Of a stretch of DNA of 64,000 bases, positions 24,901-36,900 are shown one piece after another. This DNA is from Symsagittifera roscoffensis (taxonomy: Eukaryota; Xenacoelomorpha; Acoela; Convolutidae). A program made the position numbers and the translations under genes. Each line of letters opens with the position of its first letter. Position 1 is the stretch's first letter. The notes beneath the pieces were generated by a model. It saw nothing but the letters and a program-made list of their open reading frames with translations. It was not told the origin of the DNA and did not search any database. The stretch is taken from assembly GCF_963678635.1 (NCBI RefSeq), contig NC_087069.1:29120776-29184775 (forward strand). Direction: 5' to 3'.

Positions 24901-27900
24901 CTGTTTAGGAGCAACAATTATAAGAAGTTTTTAATCTGGGCCACATGAGCAATTCAATTTTTCCCTAAACAGTTTTACAGCTCGCATGTTGATTCGCATC
25001 CTCATTTTGACCTGTGGACCAAAAACACTTGTTTTAAAGATGAGCGAATTGAAGTAAATCGTCATCTTGAATGTGCTGAACATGAGGCCAAGTGGAATTC
25101 TTGAAGCTAACTAAACTCAGGCTTACAGACAAAAAAATGACATTGCAAATTTTACCAAAAAAGCGTGAATTTGGAATCGACAACCATATGATTGACAGTG
25201 CCTATGACTTCCCCTTGAGTTTATAACCTGTTGTACTCCTTCTTGGGATAGCACACTATCCATGTGTGCAAAACGCCTCCTCCCATGCACTGGTTTCTAT
25301 CAAGATCCCTGCCAAAGTCGACCTCAGCGTTGATTGGTCTTCTTTGGTTGGCGAAGTGGACAAAGTTACCTTCAACTATATTTCGAGCTTCCATCTGTAA
25401 AACGCAAACTTCATTTATTTCAAAGTTTCATTTATTTCAACGGTGATTTCAATTCGTGCTAAAACTTAGTCATGCAAAATCGTCTCTAAAATTGTTTGTA
25501 GTAAACTCTTTTTACAACTTGTGTTACTTTGAACAGGAAAATATAACTATTTATGCTCGTCGGCTAATAATGAACGATTGAGCTCCTTTTCCTGTTCCTT
25601 TCCTCAACCCACAAAGTCTGAAAATTAGCAAGCTTAATTTGTTCAATTAACAATTTGCAGTCGGGGAAAAGGACGAACCAGCGCCTGCAAACAGGCCAGG
25701 TTATCAAATGTATATTCAAAATATTCGAGTTGATCTTACAAATAAGAACAGCGACATAACAAATTAACCACTTGCGATAGAAACAAGAACGCCGCTAAAT
25801 CAGAAAAAAATGCCGAAAAAAATTAGATCTATCAAAAACTATGGGGCTAGTATTCAAATTTAAAAAAAAATATTCCAAGGCGATGGCATGTGAAATAAGC
25901 ATCGGAAGAAAATTTACCAAAAGGGTAACAAAACCGAAAAATACCTTGGCAGAAATCCTTCAAGCCGGATAAAAATCCACAAGACTTAACTTAATAAGTC
26001 TCCTTCACCCTCAAAACACAGACACGCACACACATTTTTTTTTCGTCGTCGAAAGAGTCAATATGGCCATTAAACCGATATAATGCAGGCCAAAACCTAA
26101 CACGCCGAAAGAAAAGGAAAAGAAAAAAAGCGGAAAAAACATTGTTGTTATGAACTAGAATTTATATTAAGATTTTTAGCATTTTGTGCGATCCAGAGGT
26201 GAGCATAAAAAAATTATTTCACTGGAAACGAAACAAAATTAGGTCACTTAGCCGACAAAAAATAGGCCGAAATCATTTGAGCAGAAGATTGTTTAAGCGA
26301 AAATAAGAAAACATAAGAAATCAAGGTTAAAATTACAAACATTAGAGGTATATCAGAACAATAAAGCTATAATGTAGAAAAACTATTAAAAAACAATTCT
26401 TCAATATGACAACAAAGCCGACAAATAATAAGCCGACAATTTTTTGTGAAACCATTACCATTCCTTATTTTGACCATTCTGTGCCAAAGCTTTTTTTAAG
26501 AAAACACCGATTGCAATACCCTTGCTTTTCGCCGGGGTAAAAATGCTCGTATATCGTGGCAAAGCCCTGAGTGTTCCGGCTTCACATTATGACCAAATTC
26601 TGGTTGAAAAATTGACAAAATAATGAAAAGAATTTTTTTTTCATTGTTTCTTTGATTTATTTCTCCACGAGCTAACAAGAACTACAAATAGATGTATTTC
26701 GCGTCTTGCATCCTAATAGTAAAACTAAATGTCTTGCCCTAATTCAATTTGGAACGCATTAATCCGCCACTTACTCGTGTCATAAGAATGCAATAAATCG
26801 CGCGCTAATTATCCTAAATTGACCTATTTTCGATTGTTTAAAACTTCATAATAAATAATCACAGGTAAAATATCTTTTTAAATTTAAGCGCAGGAAAACA
26901 AAATTTTCCAGGTGGTATAAATGCTGTTAAAAAGTCGAAAACTTAGTGTATAAAAAACGATAAGCATAAATATTCTGCACTTTCTTCGAAAGTCGGAGCA
27001 ATAAATGATAAATCAGTTTGCAAGTTAAAAGATCGGCAAAAGCAAATGGCCGTCAATGTGAAGCTTTTCAGCAGAGATTCACCGGTTCTAAACAGCCTTT
27101 AGGGTGAAACCAGGCAGTGGGTAAAAAAGGCAGTGCGTCTCACCGACAGTGGATCTCTGGCCAAATCCACTCCCCAATTGTGCATTTCCAGCCTCGCATT
27201 CGGATCATCATAGATGCTCTGGACGAATTTCCTCAGTGCATCCACTCTGTTCACTGGGTTGGGTTTCGTGTGTTCCGAGATCTCTTTCATAACCTTCAAG
27301 TTTATTTATTACTATGAAAAAGTTTGTGAAAATGAACATTATAACAGGAGACTCTAATATACACATTCTCTTCAACGTGTGAAAATTAAAGACTATATCG
27401 GTTGTTCACGTTGTTCATTTGAAAATAAATACCGTGTCGACTAACTAAGTTAAAAAGTATTGGACCACCACACACAAACTTACAAAACCACTGGTTACAG
27501 CGTTCAAAGAACTTTAATTAAGTTTAAGGGATGGCGTAAACATTACTACTTATGAACAAATAAATATGTTCTACACAGGCTAAGCTGTTAGACAGTAATA
27601 ACAGATAAGCTACTTATTTTGTAATTTCAATTTTTTACCTGAAAGTTGTCGCGCGTTTTGTCGCTGAGACCGGTCAAGAAGCACAGTTCTGGTACGAGGT
27701 ATATAGTTTGTGGTGGCATCTAAAACATTAAACACAACAAAGTCACAAGTGTATGACACTCGTCTTTTACATCGAATTAAGTAAAAATGAAATAATAAGG
27801 CTTTGAAAGGATGAAAAGTTGTTTTGATAGCTTGAAACGGTTCGCATTCGCACTAGGTAAATTGATTTTTACAGCTTGATTTGGTTCATAAAAAAATGCA

Positions 27901-30900
27901 AGCAAGTTAATCAATCTTTGAATTGTTCTGACCTGTTTTTGCTAATGTGTTTTGTTAAGGCGGTCATAAAAAATGAAAGTTTTGAAACAATATATTCAAA
28001 GGATGGGCCAAGAAGTACATTTGATTTGATTTGATTGGCTAAACCATAACAAAAAACAAGGTTTCCGAGCAGGTTAATCAACTGATGAAATAGTGAAATA
28101 TTTGGAGTTCATTTTAGTTACTAGAATCGTACCACAAAAATACGTTTTCAAATAATTCAAAACAAAATATTGCAGTTTTTCAAGTCATTTGATAGCTTAA
28201 ACGATTCGCAAAAAAAGTGTCCTTATTGGTTTTCATCAAATTTTTATACCTAGCTGTTCCATGAATGAAATAAAAAAGTCTTTGAGTATCAAGTTCGTTT
28301 TTCAACCAAAATGCACTTTTGAGACAATTCGAAAGCTTATTACTGGTTTTGAAGGATTGGTGATTCGCAAAAAAAAATTCCAACAGAGAATTATATCAAA
28401 GTTTTCAAAGCAATCAATTCATGCAGAGCAACTTTTAAACAATTCAAATTTGCTTGCTTGCGTTTGATTCAGTTCGCATCTACGCAATGTTTTTTTCAAA
28501 GCAGCCAAATCAAGAGGTGCACTGCAAGAGGGTTTTTTATGATTTACAAAAGTTATTTCAGCACGCTTATTACTATTTGAATCTTCAAAATATTCCAGGC
28601 TAGTTTGATCATTTCAATTGGTTCGGAACAAGATTGAAGTTAATTCAAATTATTAAAAACATAGCCAGCAGGCATTTGGAAAAGAGTCAATGAACGCAAG
28701 GAAACATAAAAAAACTGACTTGTAAATAAATAACATGGCCTCAAATCTCATTCAATTCCTGGACCAGATTATGATGGACACTTTTTAGATAAAATAAACC
28801 CAATTTGAGAAAAATGGATCAATAGTTAAAATTTTTGTTTCGCCGGGAAAACTGGAAAGTAAAATCCATTTTAGAAATTAGAATTCGATCGCGCTTTTCA
28901 TTACCTTTACACTTTTATATTTCAGTAGTTGAGTTTGCCTTCCTTTTAACAAAAAAAAATGAACTGAACTTAAAAAGAAATCAAAAGTCAAACTGCGCAG
29001 AAAAAAATTGAACTTGAACAAATTTTATAGAATTTTCCTGAAAAACAAAAATCATCGCGACCTATATAAAAGCCTGAACTACTTTCATCGACTCTTAATA
29101 ACTCTAAACGATTCGTGATAATCTCTCTCTGGCAAGGTATTCATTCTATCCCAAAACTTCTATGATAGTGCGAAAACTTATTTCAAGCTATACAAGTGAT
29201 AAAACTTTAATATATTTCAAGCTGATTTGTTAGCTTGGACCAGTTCGCGAGTTTTTTTAAGCTGCTACGAATAGTTTGCTGGTGTACGAATAGAGAGAGA
29301 AAAAATCTGAAAAAACGGCCTCCTAATTTGTCGCCTACGGGATTCACTCACAGTGTCAACTGATTTCACAAGTGCGCCATATCAAATTCCTCTCTTCGAG
29401 GCATCAGCTTCCAACACAGAGGCAAATCTGCAATTCAATTCGCGAATACAAAAAAAGCGACAAAAGTAGCTCTTAAAATGTCAAACGCTGAAGTGAAAGA
29501 AAAGAAAAAAACTATGAGACGAAAAACTCTGCTAGGTTCCAGTATCGAACCACCTTTGACCTCGAGATTAACAATCACCCGTCTGATCACTTCAGTTTTC
29601 AAACATTAATTACCAAAAAAAACTACCAAGATATGATGTTAATGCAGTAAAAAAACAGACTAGGGGTCCAGTCACAGCTGGAGGTAACTGTTTGATAATT
29701 TATATGAACTGATCTGAAACGTTAAGCCTAATTTTCAGAACATCACAAGTTGAAAAATTCTTGGCTAACTATTCATCAAAAGTACTGAGCAAAAGTTTTT
29801 GCGAAATAGATCAATAGAACATCTCCATTTGATTGATTTCTTACACTCGAAAATGGCATGGTGATTTTGGAAATATGGGTCAAAATAACACGGGTCAAAT
29901 TTGATGTTTACAAAGTCCATAGCAGACTCCTGGCCAGAATTGGTAGAATCAGCCTATGCAGGGGATACACCTACAATTTGTTCTTAGCATTGAACCCTTA
30001 AGTGCCCGAATTGTCACTATTTCGAAAAAATAATAAATTATAGGTCCACAATTATTCTCCTTAAAACATTAGGGCATAATCACTTTAACAGAAAAACTTC
30101 ATAGCACTTGTTCTGTTGAATGAATCTCAGCCTATTAGATTAATTTTGAGATAAATCTATAAGATTACAAAAAACTAGCTGAACTCGAAAAATGTTACAT
30201 TTTACTGTGCAGTATTTTTTTTTTCATCAAACAGGACAATGTAGCTATATCAAAAAATCTTCACAATCTAGTCTTTTGATTGAACCAATTATCAAGATAG
30301 TTTATGAGAAAAGTCAAAAAGTTTCCAAAAAAAAGAGCAAAACCTGGATAATAGACATTTTCTATGGTCAAAAATTGGTCTTAACTCCATTGCTGATTGC
30401 TAATAAAGTTTCGTAGAATATGTCGATGCAGTGGATAACCCTTAACCTTAGCTTTTGCACCGTACTTCTCGAGAAAACCCAAAAAATCAAAGAAACTTTC
30501 AACATTTCAAAACGTGGGCTGTTTCAAAATATGTGCTTGGCAAAATAAGTGCCGAAAAATTTCATCCACCTTTCGATTCAACCCTTAAAGATTTGGCAGG
30601 ATAGTTTCCATCATAAGTTTTTGAAAAATGGTCAAAATTTCAAAAGGTAGACCTCTCATTCTTTCAATTCAACCCTTACAGAATTGGCAGGATAGTTTCC
30701 ATCATAAGTTTTTGAAAAATGGTCAAAATTTCAAAAGGTAGACCTCTCATTCTTTCAATTCAACCCTTACAGAATTGGCAGGATAGTTTCCAACATAAGT
30801 TTTTGAAAAATGGTAAAAATTTTTTAAAAAAAAGACTTTTCCCAAGTCAAACCTAACCTATTTAAAAAAAGTTAAGGGCGTAGCAGCTTATAGAGACAAA

Positions 30901-33900
30901 AGTTCTGCTACCTTTTCTTTCGATTGAACCCTTAATCTTAGATTTGGCAATAAGATCAAAAATAAAATTTCCAAAAATGATCAAAACTTCAAAATTAGAC
31001 AATTTATATTTCTATAACTTTTCTCCAAAAAAAATAAGGGAGTAGCCGTCATCATTTATGCAGGAAGAATTCTTAACACCGGTTCTTGCTATTGAATTTT
31101 TGATCTCAGATTTCTTTATCGGCATGGTAGATTTCGAGAAAAAATATGTTCGAAGCAGCAATCAACAGTTCAAAGTTTGGCCATTTTCTAAGGCCATAGT
31201 TTGTTCTACAAACAGTACGTAGCAGCTTACGCAATAACATTTTCCATTGGTATTCCAATAACATTTTCTTTTGTTTAAAGTCTTTGTTGATCTCAGATTT
31301 GATAGGGTAATTTTTGAGAAAATGATTTAACAAATCCCAAAAATCCGTCAAAAATCTCCCCCATTGCAAGATTATAATGCCGTCTGGCATGTTAAAAAGA
31401 GACTAGCAAAAAATACGGCAGAAAGGGGAGTACACAATTTTTTCATCGTTTTGTGAAAATAATGGTGCCACCAATAGTCTTTCAACCACTTTTGTGAAAA
31501 TAATGGTGCCACCAATAGTAGCAATAATATTTGCGACTTGTATTAGAATAAGTGGACTTGGTACTAATACACTACGCTCTGCGTGTGTAAAAAAGCAGTG
31601 GAATATGCTATTAAATTGCCGATAGAAGTAGATAAGTACACATTTACTGGTTACATAGCAGTATTTACACAACCGCTTATTCAGACATGTCAGTATTTAG
31701 ACAATACTGTTTTCACCAATCAGAATCGAGACAAGGAAGAAATTAATAAACAATTATTTTTATTTAGGATTAGTTATGTCTTATCTCGATTCTGATTGGT
31801 TCATACAGTATTTGTATAAAGACTGACGAGTATGAATACGCGATTATCTCAATACAGACCGCACATTTACTGAAACTGAGAACTAAATGACACGAGTTAG
31901 GTAGAAAAATGAACGTAATATAACACAAGCGTTTGTTTGCGTAAATCGGTGTGACATTTAGTATAAATGTCAGGAATTTGAACTTTGAATAAATGCTGAA
32001 GGCGTATAGTTGAACTGTGATGTATTAGATAAATTGTCATACGATTAATGTTTGTTCTATTTGTTCGCTTATTTTGAGATTACTGTATAACTACACAAAA
32101 TCATTCCACCAACATCAAGATCAGTTGGTTGGTTTTTGAAAAAAAATTATAGTACGAATAATTTTATTTTTGTCATCTTAACACCAATGGGACCCCAGCA
32201 CGAGCCTAATATGCATCTGAAGAGATTAAAGTTTAAGTGACATATTATTAATAGAGGATAGCCTTAATAAGCTATCCGAAATTGTGATAGTACAAGCTGG
32301 AGATGTCACGAATTCGCGCAACAGTTTCTATTCATGAGAGATCTTGTTTTTGATCGATGGAAATTCAAAAATCTGTGAGAAAAAATTGTATCTGCACTGG
32401 AAAAACCCAAAAGAGAAAAAGTTGGAGATTTATTCAGTAGTTGCTCGAAGGATGAGTGAACGGAACACCTAGCAGGCGAATATCTTTGGAAATGCGAATT
32501 AATTATTGATCGAAATCATGGACGCTCAGAACGAACAGTTATTTAAATGCGGATTTTTGTTTGGATTTGGTTTCTATAGATATGGCGATTCATTTCTAAT
32601 TCCGTGGACGAATCAAAATCTCCGCTGTTCGAGGATAAACGAAAAGCATTGAGAAAAACGATGAATCAGTTAATGTATGTAGAATTGTCCCTATCACTTG
32701 TTACTAGATGAACATGTTAACGAGAAGATCTGAGATTTTGAACACTGAAGCGTGAAAATGAAGTGATGCGCATTTCTATGGAGACTCTGGAATACCTAAA
32801 AACAAAAAACGGGAAAGTTTCTTCAAGGGTGATAGTGTGACATTTAGTACAAATGTCAGGAATTTGAACTTTGAATAAATGCTGAAGGCGTATAGTTGAA
32901 CTGTGATGTATTAGAGAAACTGTCATACGATTAAATTTTGTTCTATTTGTTCGCTTATTTTGAGATTACTGTATAACGACACAAAATCATTCCACCAACA
33001 TCAAGATCAGTTGGTTGGTTTTTGCAATAAAATTATAGTACTAATAATTATGTTTTTGTCATCTTAACACCAATGGGACCCCAGCACGAGCCTAATATGC
33101 ATCTGAAGAGATTAAAGTCTAAGTGACATATTACTAATAGAGGATAGCCTTAATAAGCTATCCGACAATAGGCGAAACTAACTGAGACATATTGGGCGCG
33201 TCGTTGGGAACTCACTTGCCGTGAAGCATGGTTAATTGATACCAGGGCGCGTCGTTGAGAACTTACTTGCTGTGAAGCATAGTTAATTGATACCAGAGCG
33301 CTACTCATGCTACAATAGCATCTCTTCTAATGTTTTGTTCCATCAATAGCAACTTTAATACCTTAACGGTTTTATAAGTTCAAACCTTGGTTAAGTTAAG
33401 TCTTCAGCTATGAGGGACTTTCAATCTTACCTCTGGATTTCTTTTATTCTTCATGATACTCATGAGGAGAGGCTGGTGGGGATCAGCTATCTGCACATCA
33501 TAGTTCTCCTCATAGTATTGCAAAAAAGACATCTCTGTCCCGTCTGATTTCTTAAACGTCTTCGATGGATTCATTCCCCAATCAATGTCATCTACTCGGT
33601 AAGTTTTCTTGTTATACCTCGTGAGGATGACCTGACTGCAAAGTTCCTTTGCGACCCTTTCCCGGAAATTTTCAGGTCTCACCGTCTGTGAAATCTCAGA
33701 CCTGTTGCAACACAACAGTGAACGTGGTGCACACTACACACGAGCAAGTGGCTTGGCTGCCTGGGGGATATTCTCATGCGCGAAGGACCGAATGAGCGAA
33801 AAAAACTAGTGAACGGAAGACCGAAAACAAAATTAGTCTAAGTCAATTTTGAAAAAGAAGCAATTGCCACTCAATTTAAATGAATTAAATGAAGCAATAT

Positions 33901-36900
33901 TTTGCTTCTTTCATGACGAAACCCTCGAAATATAAAATTTGTTCCAATTTGGCGGTGGTCAGTGACAATTTGAAAATTTTTCATATTTCTGCCGTTTTTA
34001 TATTCGGCCAATATCAATACTCCAGTCTCTGGAAATGTTTACTTTCTTTCCAATTTCTAGATTACCGAAATCTGATTGGCTGATTTTTATTTTCGCGCAT
34101 TCGGTCCTTCGCGTATGAGGGATTCCACTTTGCTCCACCGCTTATGAGCAGCAAATTGTAGGGTCGCTTCATGTATTTGATCATAGCTTAGCCATGCATG
34201 CCTCTGGGTGCTTGACAAACAAAAATTTTCAGAAACATAACGGGAAATAAATCGAGATTTGGTGAGCCAATCATTGAGTGATACTTCAATTCCCGTCATA
34301 ATTTGACTTGATACAAAAAATAGCCGATTGCAGTAAAAGTGATTGTTTTTTTTAGGTTGTGTAGAGGAACGGGAGTTGAAGCTTAATTAACTTTTTGACG
34401 AAACAATACTGACATGAGATCGTAGACATTCTGCGTTCTAACAACTCGATGTGAGACGTCACATTGAAGCAGCAGACCCCCGTCCACTTGGGACACTGTA
34501 TTCACATAGCCGGGCCATATCTCCATCCTAGAAACGATTGAAACAGCTTATCGACATGTAATCCGAAAACACACATTCCAAAAGGAGCAAAAAAACAAAG
34601 CCATTCAAAAGCAGAGAGACGCGTTAGAGCTATCAGAATTTCAAATGATCCAATCCCCGAATACACGTGATTAGCTTAGCCAATTAAACAGTTCTCTTAA
34701 AATAAAGCTAACTGACAGTTGGGAAAGAGTAATGAAGGCAAGTAAACAGGAAAAAAAAGACTGACTTTGCTGAAAAAAATCTTGAATTTCAACTTTTGAA
34801 TATCAAAGAAAAAATTAGATGCCCATTTTTTGCGCCGTTTCCACGTTCGCATGTGGAGAGTGCTGTTTACGTAACTTTCAGCAGATGAATTTCAATTGAA
34901 CTCAAAAAGTGCAAATTCTAAGTGCATTCATAAATGCATCATGAAGTTACTAGAGACTTTTAAGATCCTGAAAAGCTCATCAATCCTCATCAAAAAGCTT
35001 ACAACCTAGTCCACCAAATACGCTCTAAGGAGCTAAAGGTCACTGGCGACAACCAATTTTTATTGGCTATTATAAGTTTCACAAACAGTTCCGAAAGGCA
35101 TAATTAATAAAAATTACTATTTTCCAGTTTTATAACAACTTCAATTTTAGGTCCTTGTCTCTTTTTAATTAATTCTGTATGTCTGAAATTGTAACTTTCG
35201 ATATAAGAAGTAACTTTCGAGGTGAGCTCTTGCAAGTTAGTCATAGCTTAATAGGCGCTTGTGCTCTTGTCAACTTAAATAATTAACCTTCACCTTCAGG
35301 TCAGGCCTGGTTGACTAAAAAAAACATGTGAATAAACTCACTTGTGCTGGTGGAGAACAATTGGGTTAGAAGTCAAATAAGCAGCCTTCTTCTCCACTTT
35401 ATAGTTCAATATCCTCATCAATCTAAATAACAATACAAAAGATCTTTTTTAAAATAGCTTCAAAATCAACGGTTGGATCATTCACATAGATGTAAAGGAA
35501 AAAACTAAATTTGGCCGCTTCAACGTTAATTCTGCAATTATAGGTGTATAAACATGTTTCCTTATTTTTGACCTGGTTATGTTCCCTAAACTGATCATAC
35601 CGAAGAACGTAACTTCGATATCAGCATGATATCAGTAAATTCAAGCAATCGAGTTTATTGGCTAAGCTTATTCAACCATGAGCTTAGTCGTATATTGACC
35701 TTTTCCATTTATCCATGAAAAATTTCAATATACTTGCTTATCAGATTTTGACAGAAAAGCCTGATTTTTACTCATTTCAGATCTACATGCATTTCCACAC
35801 TAGTAACTTACTTGTTGAACATCATATTGAGCATGACGCAACTCTGTCTGCTCCCTGGTCCTATTTGTCGCACTACATTCAGTCGAATTTCTACCGTCTC
35901 GTTATCCCTGCAAAAAAAAACAAGAATGCATTATCGTTAGAAATAAAATCAATAATTCATTATTCCTAGAAAGACAAACAAGCCCAATGAACAAAATTTA
36001 ATATTATTTTTCGGAAATAAAATTAAAGAGTTGCAAAAAAGTCAGAAGATAGTAAGTTTAAATAAGCAAACGGTATATTATCAGAAATAATTAGGAGCTA
36101 ATTTTTCAGGTCGATATTATCTCTACGGTTCCCTGAAATTTCAAATTTGGACATGCACAATTCATCAAAACTGTCAGATTGCACTTGATAATAAATTATT
36201 TCTGCTTCAAACTTGCATATTTTAAAAGTTATAAAGTAAATATATTTTTTAAGCCATTACCACTAACAATAAAATCAGAAGGGGGAGCGCGCGCCAAAAA
36301 ACGCGTTTTTTGGCAAACTTTTTAAAAAATGCCCAAAAACACCATTGTTGACCTGTTGGCCCTCCCTCCCTCCCTCCCTGAACTTTGCACCACTTGCGAG
36401 ACATTTAGCAGCGGAAGAAAATTTGCCAAGCGGTAACAAAGCCGAAGATACCTTAGCAGAAACCCTTTAGGTAGAAAAAAAATCAGCGAGATTTAAGACT
36501 TCTAAGAAGTTAACAAGTCCCTCACCCTCAACAAACACAAACAAAAAACTTTATTTTCTCGCCGTCAAATAAACTAATAAGATGCCACTAACCCAATATA
36601 ATAAAGACCGAAACCAATTAAAGACGAAAAGGAAGGAAAAAAAAACAGAAAACAAATTCAAAAATTTTAAGATTAATAAAAAATGATTAAGTCCCCCTCA
36701 GCATCAAAACACACAGGCACACATAATTTTTTTTGCTGGTCGACAGACGCAATATTAAACCATGAAGCCGATATAAAATAAGCCGAAGCCAATTAAGGCG
36801 AAAAAAGGAAAGAAAAAAAAGCAACGAAAAAAACTGTCGTCATGAAAAACGTGAACTATAAATTTTATTAAGATTTTAGCAACATGTGCGATCCAGATTT

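Larger units (their letters stand above)
22107..25227 (-). other. piwi intron 12
   Basis: It holds several family A copies in a row (22395-22830, 22840-23330, 23331-23580, and a piece at 24050-24185). A stretch at 24600-25220 has no recognised content apart from an isolated B-box-like string at 24703. Confidence 0.75.
31950..33167 (+). mobile_element. small non-autonomous LTR element (TRIM/solo-like)
   Basis: Two direct repeats of ~330 bases (31950-32279 and 32836-33167) start with TGTGACATTTAG and flank ~555 bases with no intact pol domain. The inner end before the second repeat is purine-rich (tcaagggtgatag), like a polypurine tract. The second repeat can end in CA (ccgaca). Flanks atcgg and atagg could be a diverged 5-base target duplication. 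Superfamily is not determined; a BEL/Pao origin is possible from the LTR start. Confidence 0.65.
27720..33430 (-). other. piwi intron 9
   Basis: It holds a family A copy (28665-29100), a degenerate tandem region related to that of intron 16 (29900-31350) with a cleaner 91-base triplet inside, a fold-back (31685-31831), a small LTR element (31950-33167) and a 51-base duplication (33194). Bases 27720-28660 show no recognised element. Confidence 0.75.
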
